Positions 34,763 to 45,573 of a stretch of DNA of 64,000 bases are shown here, in pieces (position 1 is the first letter of the stretch; every line of letters starts with the position of its first letter). The notes under the pieces were generated by a model. The model made no database searches, was not told where the DNA came from, and saw nothing but the letters and a program-made list of their open reading frames with translations. The stretch is taken from assembly GCA_003868215.1 (NCBI GenBank), contig QWDQ01000064.1, positions 62,001-126,000 on the forward strand, in the 5' to 3' direction. Origin of the DNA: Pseudophaeomoniella oleicola. Its lineage: Eukaryota > Ascomycota > Eurotiomycetes > Phaeomoniellales > Phaeomoniellaceae. A program made the position numbers and the translations under genes.

Positions 34763-34768
34763 GAGATT

Positions 34769-36280
34769 ATGACGTTTCCCAACATGGACCAAGAGTATAG
34801 TGCATTGGAAGTTGCGCCAGTGCAAAATTCAAGTCACATGTATCCAAAGGGGCAGCCATTACATAATGAGGGAAAGCAGGTCGTCCCCGAAGATGATAAA
34901 TACTATATGGGCGAGAGACACCCACTACATGATGAGGGAAAGCAGGTCATCCCCGAGAATAATAAGTACTATGTGGGCGAGGCTGATGGGTCCAGGAAGA
35001 TCCTAACGACGTTTGATCAAGAGTACAGGCAAAGCAAACGTCCGCTGAGAAAGCCTGTGAAGAGGAAATGGATCATGTTAGGCGGATTGGTGTTGCTGGC
35101 TCTTATTCTTGCAACTGTTTTGGGAGGTGTATTGGGTTCGAGACACCACAGCCATTCGACGACGGCAGATTATCACGAATTCAACTCTAACATCGCTGCG
35201 GTATCCTTCGTGGCGAACTCGGCAAATTCCACGAAACTATACTATCAGGGTAATGCGAATGAGGTCATGGAAGGCACGATTACCGCTGATAACACGACAT
35301 GGAGCACGACAGACCTCGGTGTCAGTGCTAGAAATGGGTCTGCTCTAGCAGCAGCGGCATCCCGCCCTGGGTTTGACTTGGTGAGCATCGATGCCCATTT
35401 TCGTACTACGTATAACATAACCAACCCTAAGCTAGTCGACCAGTGTCATCTACCTTGACAACGATAATCAAATCCACGACCTCGTTTACACCAGCGAGAC
35501 CGGTACTTGGGCCGAGGGGACACTCTTGTCCCAAAGATACACTGCGATGCCAAATTCCTCGTTGTCTGCGATGCACCATCAGTGCAAGCTTTGCTCTAAC
35601 ACCACCATCATCGCGTTCCAAGACGAGAATGGGTACGTCCAGATTGCCCAATCTATCTCAGACGGTTGGAGCCTGACGCAGTTGGGTCCAGATCTTGACC
35701 CGCTTAGAGGCACCGGACTTGCCCTGCAACCGTTCTATCGAACCGATCAGGAAGACCAGATCAATCTCTATTATCAAAAGTCGAATCTCAGTTTGGCGCT
35801 AGCGAATCGGGTACCAGCACCAGCCTCAGAGAGCAATGATGATGACGGTTAGTTACAGTTCTATAATCTCTTTCCATGTCATGCTAACGCCGCAACACAG
35901 CTGGCACATGGATCCTCAACTCCCGAATCTACGACAAAATCCCGTCAGGTTCACAGATAGCAGCAGCGTCTTCCTACTCCAACGTCACTACCGGCTACGA
36001 AAGCTGGATCCAGCTCCTCTACCTTTCCCACACGGGCGTCGATGTCAACACCTGGACGGGCTCCACCAACGGTTGGTTGCACGAGGATTCGCATCCTTCG
36101 CCGATGCGCAACTCTACGTCCCACCCGAAGATGTACGAGAGTGTTTCCGTCACCGCCGACGGAATAGCTTTTACCGTGGTCAGGGACCATGGGAGTATAG
36201 CTGACAGGATCGAGAAGTGGCAGCTTGCTCCTAACTTCGTCGATTGGACTTTGGCTGGGACTTATGATTTGAGTAACTGA
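34769..36280 (+). CDS. Type II membrane protein with fucose-specific-lectin-like beta-propeller
   Basis: Exons 34769-35380, 35436-35847 and 35901-36280 give 467 residues; introns are 55 and 53 bp. The second exon uses the GCTAG acceptor at 35435, because the nearby CCAG would break the frame. Residues 1-100 are cytosolic, with two 22-residue repeats (30-73) and a basic KRPLRKPVKRK patch. One span follows at about 102-122, with no signal peptide, so the C-terminus should face outside. The outer part consists of repeated strands of the type VIYLDNDNQIHDL, TIIAFQDENGYVQIAQ, INLYYQKSNLSLAL and IQLLYLSHTGVDV, resembling the six-bladed fungal fucose-specific lectin fold (AAL/AFL family), and has many N-glycosylation sequons. 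I infer carbohydrate binding; the fucose-contact Arg/Glu/Trp residues are not clearly recognisable. Confidence 0.82.
34856..34987 (+). repeat. 66-bp in-frame tandem duplication in the lectin-like gene
   Basis: Two 66-bp copies start at 34856 and 34922 and encode 22-residue units beginning PLHNEGKQVVPE and PLHDEGKQVIPE, each ending near KYYMGE/KYYVGE. They lie in the predicted cytosolic tail. Confidence 0.92.
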
Positions 36281-36755
36281 TTTTCGCAGGACACAGTAGA
36301 GTTAATTTGGAACTATCACGTATTATGCATATGCCTATGTTTCCCCCCCCAATATAATATATATATTTATATCTAAAGTAAATCATGTGCCCTTCTCTCG
36401 TAGGTCTCACACTCTAGCTTTACTCAGAACCCGCCTTTTATCTCTCCAAACCTAATCCAATCAAAAGGCGTATGTATGTATATACCTTGCGTATGTAACT
36501 GAAGCCCGCCGGCCCGCCCGGCCTTTTCGATCTTCAGACTGAACTAACAACAACATAGAAACCCGAAATTATTGGAATCTGGTCAGCCAGCCAGCCAGCC
36601 AAGCCTGATGTGGCACGCGTGGCTTGTAGAGAGAGGTAGGTATATATATATGTATATGAAGCAAGCAAGCAGGGGATTGGAGTTGGAGCTGGGTCAGGAA
36701 ATGGGAATTTGTGGTACGGTAATTGTCAAGGAAGGTATGATTTGGATGGCAGTAT

Positions 36756-36790
<35 letters not shown>

Positions 36791-37451
36791 ATTACAAGCT
36801 TTTACTTCCAAGCCCATCCCCCTTTATACTATACCATTCTCTCTCAAAGATAAGAACAGGAAAGTAATTAAGCTTCACTAATTCCGTGATAGCACTATTA
36901 CCAATAGACATTTCTCCTTTTTTTTTTTTATCTTTTTTTTTTTTTTTTTCATTTTGGAAGCTCCTCTACCTCCTAAAGTACCTAGGTAAGCTACACCGAT
37001 ACAACAGAGGTAGGTAAAACCAGCCCAACAAAAACGAAATGGAAGCTTCCAAAAACACGTCCCCTTTTCCCCTCTCCAGCAAAAATCTAAAATTGTGCCA
37101 ATTCAGCGAGACAGATGATAAAGAAAGAGGTGTAACAGCTCTCCGGTGTTCATTTTCTTTTCCCCGACGACATGAGCAAATTTCGTCGTGATGGAAGAAA
37201 TACCTCTAAGCCGAGGACGAACACAGATAACTTGTAGAAAAAGGAATGAGAGCAGTCTTCAAGAAAAGCACACCTGTTGGTTTTAAGCAAGATAGTTCCA
37301 AATCCCCGCACCCTGGAGACAGACTTCGTTTCTCTTGATATCTGATGCTTCATCTTGCGTGTACTCCAACATAGCTGTAGAGAAGTTCAACATTGAGGGA
37401 TTGTCGACTCTAGAAGTGGAGGAAGCAGCTTTCTTTGTTCCCTTCCGGTCT
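36281..37451. other. Convergent intergenic region with microsatellites
   Basis: This is shared 3' DNA of the lectin-like gene (+) and the F-box gene (-). It holds a CCAG tetranucleotide run (about 36582-36602), a CGT trinucleotide run (36756-36790), long T runs near 36920-36950 and a CCTAGG palindrome near 36980. No gene is seen. Confidence 0.55.
36756..36790. repeat. CGT trinucleotide microsatellite
   Basis: About eleven perfect CGT units lie in tandem between convergent genes. Confidence 0.92.
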
Positions 37452-39375
37452 TCAGACTTCCATTGCCGAGCTCGCCTCGGGAAACGCTTCGACGCAAAAG
37501 TCTGGTTTACCGCGTCTAGCAGTACCAAATCGACTCCCATAACCATTGACCATGATCTTGTCCTTCTGATCGTCTCTTTCCGCAAGTCTGATCTGGAAGT
37601 ACATCCGATCTCTATGTTCAAAATCGGTCGCTATTTGAAAGGCACGTTCCCATTCGCCGAATTTAACGTCGAGTTTCGAGTTCTGTTTCGGCTGGGGAAA
37701 TACAGATTTCCAGATGTTGTGCAGGTACGAGAGCAATTCTTTGTTGGATACTTCCTGGAAGCAACGTTCATATTCGTATGGGATATCTTCCTCATCGACA
37801 TCGCTGTGATCTGCATCATCTCCATAATCTCCATTATCTCCATCATCGTTCATGTCGGCAGGTGCTGCATCGCTCAGACTTCGGCTCGTTAGCCGCTCAA
37901 TGGCAGGCACTGTCTTGTCTCTCACCAGCCCAACATCGAAATAGATCTGTACTGATTGTAGAGGCGGATCGAATTTGGACAGCTCTTCATATATCAGAGG
38001 GTTTTCCTTGTCGAATTGATCCATATCCAAATCAATCGTTAAGTCTCTGAGGTGCGAACAAGAGGATCTAATGGATTTGACTTGGTCCAGCGAAAGAGGT
38101 GTTCGCGGCATCATCATGTCTTCTCGCTCTTCTCGTTCATGGAGCTCCAGCTTCCTCAGCGTGGACCCATGTCGAAGAATCGTTGGCAAGTGGACAACTC
38201 CAAGCCAACTCCAGAGGCTAAGCGAAACCAGGGATTTGCAGCTCTTCAAATATTCATTCACCTCGTCTTTCATTTCAGGATCAGAAAAGCGAAAGTTGAA
38301 AGCCAAATGTAGGAGGTTCGGGAGCTTGGTAGGGGCTTCTCTGAAGAAAGTAGCGTCTATGCCGCCTCGAGAGAACATGAATGCTTCCAGTTGGCTTAGA
38401 TCAACAAAATGTTCAACAAACTTCAGTGCCTCCACAACAGATCTAAATCCGTCTAAGGTAAGTTCACGTATCGATTTGCTCCGTGCGTTGGTGTTGAAAG
38501 GAGAGGCTTGTCTGCGTCGTTCTGCAACCTCTCCTGCTTGATAGTGTGGTGGAAGTCCGTTTCGTATAAACATTGCACGCTTTAGGTTAGGTGCGGTTGC
38601 AACAACACGAAAGAAAGCTGATTCTGGCATGTCAGGCCTGAAGCCAAGTTGGGCGAAATTAAAGGAAGTGTGCAGCTTGACCAGATTTGGAGAGACTGCA
38701 AGGGCCAGCTCATCGGCATCACTGTGATCCAGTTCAAGTCTTTGTCGAGTCCAATCACCGACCTTCAGACTCGCGGCTGGATGGGACCTATCACCGTTAA
38801 TCAGAGAGAGTTTCCTCGGATACTTAGGGGAAGACAAGACGGGCATTTTCGGTGGGAATATGGTATCTCGTCCAATCATTGCCACCAGATAAAACCTACC
38901 GCTGTAGCACTTCGATGAGTCGCTTTGGCATGACACCAGCTCCAAGCCATGACAGAGATTTCAGGCCCGAAGCTTTGCATAACAACTCCTCCAGAGGCTT
39001 CCAAAATTTGTTGTACTGTCGCTTTCTCATAAGATCGTCGCCTGTAAGCTCTCCATCTGAATCTTCGCCCTCTTCCGGCTCGTCGGGAGAACATGTCGGT
39101 GGTTGACCGTAGACAGTGATGGACCGAATATTGGATAGCAAGATATCATCATTCAGAAGTGACGATATCTTCAGAAGTGTGGCTTCGCAAGCCTTGCGAT
39201 TGTAGTTGAGGGAAACTTTCCGTTTGACCAGCCTTAACGCTACATTGTTGAAATGGCGGTTCACGAGGCAGATGTTGGGAAACGGGTGCAAGGATCCTTG
39301 AACAACATAATCTAGGATAGTCGAGAGCAACTCTGGGTGGAGATGCGCAAGGGGAGATGATCCTGCCATGTCCAT
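37452..39375 (-). CDS. F-box protein with leucine-rich-repeat-like C-terminus
   Basis: Exons 39375-38900 and 38814-37452 join across an 85-bp intron (GTAGGT to CCGAG, phase 2) to give 612 residues. The ATG at 39375 is preferred to one six bases downstream. An F-box lies at about residues 5-50: SPLAHLHPELLSTILDYV, then FPNICLVNRHFNNVALRLV. An acidic GEDSDGEL loop follows near 95-105. The rest has spaced leucine patterns such as SIRELTLDGFRS, LPNLLHLAFNF, SLVSLSLWSW and HLRDLTIDLDMD, as in F-box/LRR proteins, with an Asp-rich stretch near 440. Such proteins recruit substrates to the SCF ubiquitin ligase through Skp1. The target is unknown; fungi carry many such genes. Confidence 0.82.
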
Positions 39376-40251
39376 TTTCGAAATTGAGGTGGTCTTCAGT
39401 GGCAGTGATAACACTTAAGAAAGCGATCTGTGAGATGTCGCGTTCTACTCTGTTGTAGAGAGGTTGGACCACTCTGCTAAATCAGGATGAAGGTCATCAC
39501 AATCGAAAGTGAATCGTAGAGATTGTTGTTTGTGTGTGGCTTCCTTTCTCTGCGGAGGAGATGGTATCATGAATGGTTGGACAGTCGCTAGGCAGCAGTC
39601 CTCTCTTTGGCCCTCGCTCACCTTGATTTAATACATGGCCAATCTGATCAAAGTGAAGCACATCTAAGACTTTTGGCTTCAACACATTGCATGATGACAG
39701 ACAATCCTTTGTCATAACTCTAAGCCAAAGATCTTCGCCATGTCACCGCTATTCTTAGGTGTGATGGTGAAGTAAAGAGGATCCCTGGAAATAATAATTA
39801 CTGTACTGACAAGTTGGGAACTTCACCAGAAATCTTTACGACTAACTTACCCATGTTTCCAGTGATTCAGCCAATCTCAACGTGCGCATATGCTACTTCT
39901 TCTTCACTTCAATCGCATTGTATCAAGCAAGTCAGACTGATCACATCTCAGATTACCAAAGCAGGATAAACCCCAGTGTTCTTTTCAACAAGAGCGATAG
40001 ATACTAGTAATGTATCTTGTGGCAGTCGATTAAGAGGCTTAAGATGATCAAAATGATGTACAAACAGTCAATACCACCAAAAAGACAGATCCCAACCTTC
40101 CATCCCAGTTTCAAAGAATTTTGTAGAATGTATTTGCGAGTCAAGAAGGCAAACATCACAACGAAGAGCATATGGCGATGATTTAGGCCCCAATCAGACC
40201 GGCTCTTGGCTCTGCATCCACCGGTTTCCAATTCCTTTTCCATTCAGACGC
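39376..40251. other. Gene-free gap, F-box gene promoter
   Basis: About 880 bp between two minus-strand genes. It should hold the F-box promoter and the 3' UTR of the surface-protein gene. Nothing else is recognised. Confidence 0.5.
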
Positions 40252-42045
40252 TCAAAGAATTCCAGCGGCCAGACTCCCGACAATGGGGAGGCTTACCGAG
40301 AGGGATATGAGAGGAGCAGTTGGAGAGACCAAGGCGGACGCAACCCCGCCAACACCAGACACCACCCCGGATGCTCCTGCGCCAACGCCAGATACAAGAC
40401 CGGATGCTCCTGAGCCAACGCCAGATACAAGACCGGATGCTCCTGAGCCAACGCCAGATACGAGACCAGACACTCCGGAGACGACGCCTCCGGCGACACC
40501 TCCAACGACCGATGTGACCGCAGGTACCAGTGGGGTCACGCCCGAGGCCGCTGTACCTGCAAGGCCAGTGGCTTGTGAGACAACGCTTCCTAGCAGACCG
40601 GTGGCGCCTGTACCCGCGGTACTGACAAGTCCGGAGACACCAGATCGCAGAGTGGGGAGTAGAGAGGCGGTGAGTGGCAAGCCGCTCAGACCTGCCGATG
40701 CTCCGGCTGACACACCGGGAAGCAATGAGCCTGCTACCCCAGTGGCGCCTCCTGCAAGACCAGTAACTTGTGAAGCCAAGGAGCTTACAAGACCAGTAGC
40801 TCCTGGAACCGCTGTTCCGACAAGGGCAGTTGCACCCGAAGCCACTGACCCTACAAGACCAGTGGCATCGGAGCCCACAGAGCCCACAAGACTAGAGGCA
40901 GGTCGCAGACTAGCCAGCAGCGAAGCGCTAAGGGAAGATAAACTGGGGAGTAGTGAGCCGGTGTTGATGCCCACGGTTGCAGGTAACAGGCTGGTTGGAA
41001 GATCGGAGGGAGTGCCAAAGAGTGAAGTATCAAAGCGCAAGGTTGGAGCTAACGTGTATCCCAGGCTCGCGCTACTGGCTACTGCAGCACATGAAGTCTG
41101 GGGAACGACATTGAAGGCGAGATAACTGCATCCCGGAAGGGAGCTACTGGTGTTGAAAATAACGTGTAAGAGAGAACTCTGATCGAGGCAGAATCCCGCG
41201 TATGTGCTCGCAAACTGTGAATTACTCCAGATCAGCCTGCCGGTAGAATCGACCCCAAAACCGTCCACAGCACTCCCTGTCGCACCAGCCTGGAAGGTAG
41301 CGGAACTTGAGGTTGGATCAGCGGTTAGTATTTGACCGTTGGCATAAAGTCGACCACCACTGAGGACGTAGGCAGTGGCCCCATTGCACGAAGAAGTTAG
41401 GCCATCTCCAGTCACAAATTGCACGCCTATATCTGACTGCCTCTTTCTGAGTCGGACCGCTGCATTATTTATCGTAGTCGACAAGACAAATGGCACATCT
41501 ATTGAATTAGAGACAGCCCCCACTGGTAATCCTGGCGGAATCACGGTGGCGGTTGCTACTGCGTTACCGCTGGACACGGTGACCGGTATGGCGGCAGTGA
41601 TTGTCGTGGGAATTGTGGCCGTCAAGCTGCCGATGACGGTAACGAAATCCGTGGTAATCGTTTCGGAGGATGAACCAGTAGCTGGAGAAGCGGCTCCGGA
41701 AACAACCGCAAGAGATCCATTGGCAGATGTGATCGAGGGTACGTTGGTACCTCCAACGACGAGACCATTGGATAGCGTGGCAGTCCCATATCCAATAGAC
41801 GTTCCGTTGACTACAGTGACAAGGTCTGTAGGAGCGTTGTTGATTGTTATGTTTATGTTGTTGTTGATATTCAAGGTAGTGGCAGAGGATATGTATGTGC
41901 TAACATATACCGGATAGACGAAGGCAGTCGGCAGATGCAGCTCGGTGACATTGCTGCCCAAACATGCATCCACTTGCCTAGCGGCTAAGGCCGTGGCCAC
42001 ATCCACAAGTGCGGCAAGAGCAACAGGAACGAGCGATAACTTCAT
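40252..42045 (-). CDS. Secreted or surface protein with DUF7908-like domain and Gly/Ser/Val repeat tail
   Basis: One exon, 597 residues. A signal peptide covers about 1-20 (MKLSLVPVALAALVDVATALA, cleavage likely near AARQ). Residues 30-60 carry LPTAFVYPVYVSTYI and then an Asn-rich segment. The region at about 210-330 matches what I recall of fungal DUF7908: LSGGRLYANGQIL, GFGVDSTGRLIWSN, AGFCLDQSSLLHVIF and a pair of late cysteines. From about 370 the chain is made of VGS-ASGL-type repeats rich in Gly, Ser, Ala, Val and Leu, with a perfect 11-residue unit near the end. The hydrophobic C-terminus could be a GPI signal, though a clear omega site is not obvious. It is probably a cell wall or extracellular protein. 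The high GC repeat region gives a long open antisense frame. Confidence 0.82.
   Translation of the reverse strand: MKLSLVPVALAALVDVATALAARQVDACLGSNVTELHLPTAFVYPVYVSTYISSATTLNINNNINITINNAPTDLVTVVNGTSIGYGTATLSNGLVVGGTNVPSITSANGSLAVVSGAASPATGSSSETITTDFVTVIGSLTATIPTTITAAIPVTVSSGNAVATATVIPPGLPVGAVSNSIDVPFVLSTTINNAAVRLRKRQSDIGVQFVTGDGLTSSCNGATAYVLSGGRLYANGQILTADPTSSSATFQAGATGSAVDGFGVDSTGRLIWSNSQFASTYAGFCLDQSSLLHVIFNTSSSLPGCSYLAFNVVPQTSCAAVASSASLGYTLAPTLRFDTSLFGTPSDLPTSLLPATVGINTGSLLPSLSSLSASLLASLRPASSLVGSVGSDATGLVGSVASGATALVGTAVPGATGLVSSLASQVTGLAGGATGVAGSLLPGVSAGASAGLSGLPLTASLLPTLRSGVSGLVSTAGTGATGLLGSVVSQATGLAGTAASGVTPLVPAVTSVVGGVAGGVVSGVSGLVSGVGSGASGLVSGVGSGASGLVSGVGAGASGVVSGVGGVASALVSPTAPLISLSVSLPIVGSLAAGIL
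40350..40480. repeat. 33-bp coding minisatellite in the surface-protein gene
   Basis: Units of 33 bp recur (ATGCTCCTG at 40371, 40404 and 40437 on the plus strand), about three good copies plus decayed flanking ones. On the coding strand each unit encodes an 11-residue VSGVGSGASGL-type repeat. Confidence 0.9.
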
Positions 42046-43705
42046 GGTGAAGAATCAAAAAATGAGTGTGGGGATGTGATGAACGAAAGACGAGAAGATG
42101 CCTAAACAGTAGCGAGTGAGTGGCTTGATGAGCAAAGACTCTTCTCAAGGTGGATGAGGCCGGCTTGATATACATGTCGTCCCCGTCATACTGATTGGCA
42201 AGATACATCTCATCAAAACAAGTGATCTATAAGAGGAAACGGTGGCGGCGTACAACATAAGAGGAATCCTATCTGATCAAAACAAGACTGTTAGAATTGA
42301 AATTGAAGTCCATTTCGCGGACTGCAAATCTATCGTAAATGAAAACAACACGTCCTCAGACTGCGTCTGAAATCACGAGCAAGAATCCATGTAACAGACA
42401 TATTAGGATGGAAAAGAAATTCGGCTTCGTCTGTAGAACAACAACACGTCGTTTGCTAGAGCGCGTCCAGAGGAGGAGAATGGTAGTTGGACTGATATGA
42501 TGAATTCGAAATCGATGCTGAAAATATTGAGCTGGTGGAACCATCAAGTTCCGGGAAGATGCCAACCAATCGCATGCTCTAGGCAGTCACTCCAATGCCT
42601 TCCCGGTTTGATTGCAGGCTCACATCGATGAGGTGGTGATACATGGCCGAAATGGGTTGAACTCCGTATGTTTATCACTCGAATGGAGTCGTAATTTGTA
42701 GACAGTTAGCCACACCCTAAGTTAGTCAACCGTAACACCCCAAATCGGGGCAAAACATGGCACCAGAAGAACATGTGAAATGATGGCAATTCCCATGAAT
42801 TCGCCAAAATTAGACAATGCACAGGTCATCATCGAAGAGCCATTAGGAGGTGAAAGGGGAGAATCGGAAGCTTTTCCAAAAGAACCCTTGGTGGGTCCGA
42901 TCGCTCGGATCAAGGAGCCAACTCGCCAGGAAGACCAAGGAGCAGGTACGTCTGCACGCAGGTTCATAAAACATCATTCTTGAGGCTGCAGCAGACGAGT
43001 TATAGTTCAAACACTTTTCCTCATATCCAACCATGTTGCGTCAACATAATCAATTTGCGAATGTGGCAAGTCCCCAGGAGGACAAGAGCTCGAGCTCGAG
43101 CTCGGCTACGAGAACCGCATGCTTCTTCGAGGCTCAAAGTCCAAAGCTCAAAGCTCAAAGCTCAAAGCTCAAAGCCCGCCGGATGCGCGAGTACAGCTCA
43201 GTACTTTGATAGGAGAGGAGAGTGATAGATCCAAATATCTCACCAACAGTCGACAGCTGAGAGTAGGATTCCCGTATGCAACATGACTGTTGACATGGTC
43301 AGTTTCCTCGCGTGTCTGTAGGAGATATTTGACTTGAGACTGGATACCTTAGAAATACTGTTCGCTTCACCTGCCTTGCACGGAGTTCAGCGCTTCACGA
43401 AGTCTGAAACGGTTTCGTCCAAGTCGATGGAATTATTGATCAGAGGCACGGGAAACTGTGATTACACTTGAATTATCGGCGGCAGGCTGTCGATGCAACA
43501 GGTTCACAAGGCGGCTAGATCATCCAATTGGCACGGCTCGCCACAACTGTGATGTTGAACGACTCTATCCTGTAAGCCGTAGCCTATAGACGAGACAGAT
43601 ATCCCTCGTTTCCTAGTGTTCCTTTTTCCACTCTACGTTGTCGCTCTCTCTCTCTCTGGGCTTCACGTTCATGGAGGGTAAAGTCTTGTGCACATCTACA
43701 GCAAC
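42046..43705. other. Bidirectional promoter region, 1.7 kb
   Basis: This separates the surface-protein gene (-) from the divergent membrane-protein gene (+). It contains GAGCTC runs and a CAAAGCT heptanucleotide repeat (43132-43176). A C/T-rich leader lies just before 43706. No gene is supported. Confidence 0.5.
43132..43176. repeat. CAAAGCT heptanucleotide repeat
   Basis: About five tandem units of CAAAGCT, the first varied, lie about 530 bp upstream of the membrane-protein gene. Confidence 0.88.
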
Positions 43706-44749
43706 ATGGCACGAGGCGGATCAAAGCGACATGGCCCGAAACCTCCCAAGAGCCCTGTGACGGCGCCTGCGACAAAAGAACCTCCGAAGCCATTCGTTCT
43801 TGCGCCTTCGAGATTGAAACCATTTCTGGAGGCACTTCCAAAAGATGGTTTTTATCTTACACACATTGATCGCACTTCGCGTGTCGAGAAACAACAGCTT
43901 TTCATGGGTCCTGCTCTGCTGAACCTCGGATTCGCCCTGGTACTCCTTGCGCGCTTATACTATGCAATACCTCAATACTTTTCGCTTCTCTCGGCCTTCC
44001 TGGGCTACGATTCTCAGGCGCGGGTGGACACCGAGCATACTCCTTTCTCAGATCTCATAAATATTCTCCTTCGCAGATCTGGACTGCTTGTCCTCGACTA
44101 CTGCATTTATACCCTCCTTGGGAGATGGGTCCTACGCTTCATCCAGGAAGAGACATATTGGAGATGGTCTGTCGGTTTTAAAGATGAGGAAGTAGTTGTG
44201 CGTGTCAGTAAGAAATGGCACAAGGATCTCTCTTCCAGGTGGACTCCAACGGATGAGAAACGGATTGCTGAGAAGGTGGTACCAGCCTTGGACCCTTTGC
44301 GAATCGAAAAGAGCTCGCTGCAACTCGTTGACGCCTCATTTGTTCTTGACACCGATGCAATGGTCACAGCTGCAGACCTGGTCTACGAAGGCGACCTTGA
44401 GTTGGCTGATTTCGATCGTGTCGTTTTTGTCCACTACCCACCATCTGATGGGTGGATCATGCTGTCTCTTGCCGCCCCACGAAACCCGAAGAAGGGGAGC
44501 GACAACCTTGCAAAGCTACAAGAGAACTTGATTTCCAAGGGTAAAGAAGATCTCTTCTTCCGCTACGTTGAAATCGTTCAGTATGAAGCCTCTCAGCCTG
44601 ATGTTACTGGTCTTGGATATCAGGAAAAGGCCTGGGCGGAATTGGAAAAGGCGTTCGAGGAACAAGGTGTTGACCTCAGTCTAGTCAGAGAAGAGATGGG
44701 TGGCGAGAGGAAGATGCCTTTCTTCGAAGACGCGTCCCCCGCACAGTGA
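43706..44749 (+). CDS. Conserved fungal membrane protein, function unknown
   Basis: One exon, 347 residues from the ATG at 43706. The N-terminus is basic and Pro-rich (HGPKPPKSP). After a PSRLKPFLEALPKDGFYLTHIDR segment there are two hydrophobic spans, at about 75-98 (LLNLGFALVLLARLYY) and 125-145 (SGLLVLDYCIYTLLG). The remaining 200 residues look soluble, with a mix of helices and strands and a WIMLSLAAPRNPKKG stretch. I recall close relatives annotated only as hypothetical in many Pezizomycotina. ER or mitochondrial membrane would both suit; the sequence does not decide. No catalytic motif is seen. Confidence 0.8.
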   Translation: MARGGSKRHGPKPPKSPVTAPATKEPPKPFVLAPSRLKPFLEALPKDGFYLTHIDRTSRVEKQQLFMGPALLNLGFALVLLARLYYAIPQYFSLLSAFLGYDSQARVDTEHTPFSDLINILLRRSGLLVLDYCIYTLLGRWVLRFIQEETYWRWSVGFKDEEVVVRVSKKWHKDLSSRWTPTDEKRIAEKVVPALDPLRIEKSSLQLVDASFVLDTDAMVTAADLVYEGDLELADFDRVVFVHYPPSDGWIMLSLAAPRNPKKGSDNLAKLQENLISKGKEDLFFRYVEIVQYEASQPDVTGLGYQEKAWAELEKAFEEQGVDLSLVREEMGGERKMPFFEDASPAQ

Positions 44750-45573
44750 TTACAACTCGTACATACATCTACATTGTTTTCATTCTTCCCAAAGACTCTC
44801 AATCATAGAAGGGCATATGTACATCGATGCCCGAAGTCCCTGAAGCCATCGCCGGCCGGCGAAAATCAAGACCCTATGTACTCCAATGGAGTTGTGGATG
44901 CATCATCATTTACGAAACTGCCATTCTAATACTGTACATGCCAATCAGATATTTAGGTACATATGTATGTATATTTCAATCTCTAAGAAAAAGAAACAAG
45001 AAACAAGAAACAAGAAACAAGAAAAACATCACTACATTCCTCGGGCTATGATTGTGCAAAAAAGCCTTCTTCCCCCACCTTTTCGACAGGACAGGAGCCA
45101 AAAGGACAGACAAAAGATGAAATCCGCATTCACGACATATCTCCGACCGATACATGCATGCATGCATGATGGATGGGACTTGCCCAGCAAAATCGTGTCT
45201 TGTCTTCCCCCTTTTTTTTGGGGTTTCGGTTTCTCTTGTCTTGACTAATAGTAAATCAGACACATTTCTATATACGTCTATCTCGTACGTTGTAATTAGT
45301 GTGACGCTTAAGAAATGACTTACAAAAATTTTGTATTGATTATGGCTATTTGATGTAAGTAAGTACACGAGGAAGCAGGTAGAGAGTATAAGTGAAATTA
45401 TGGAAGAAGACGCCATCAACGCGAAAATTGAGAAATAATCGGCCTCCTAAGATAGAGATGGGAGAAGGAGAGAACGGGGCGTATTATGGGATATTGGAGG
45501 GTTTGGCCTCTTTTGGTATCTTTGCTTCTTTCTTTTCCTTTCCCTATCCCCAATTGCTTGCTTTTCTTTCAAT
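44750..45573. other. Convergent intergenic region
   Basis: About 820 bp between convergent genes, holding both 3' ends. It contains an AAACAAG heptanucleotide run (44992-45025) and a CATG run near 45155. No gene is visible. Confidence 0.5.
44992..45025. repeat. AAACAAG heptanucleotide repeat
   Basis: Four to five tandem AAACAAG units lie in the 3' intergenic DNA. Confidence 0.88.

Larger units (their letters stand above)
32929..34768. other. Gene-free stretch, 1.8 kb
   Basis: This is the region between two plus-strand genes, holding the 3' end of the eight-exon gene and the promoter of the lectin-like gene. It contains GATGA/GATAA-type low complexity near 33495-33535 and a long TTTC/TTCC tetranucleotide tract (33826-33917). 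A probable 50-bp 5' UTR intron of the lectin gene lies at 34713-34762. No other gene is supported. Confidence 0.5.

Noticed and set aside
40283-41125. 280-codon open frame antisense to the DUF7908-like gene
   Set aside because: It mirrors the GC-rich Gly/Ser/Val repeats of the real gene, has no signal or domain, and its Pro/Thr repeats follow from the complement of the 33-bp unit.
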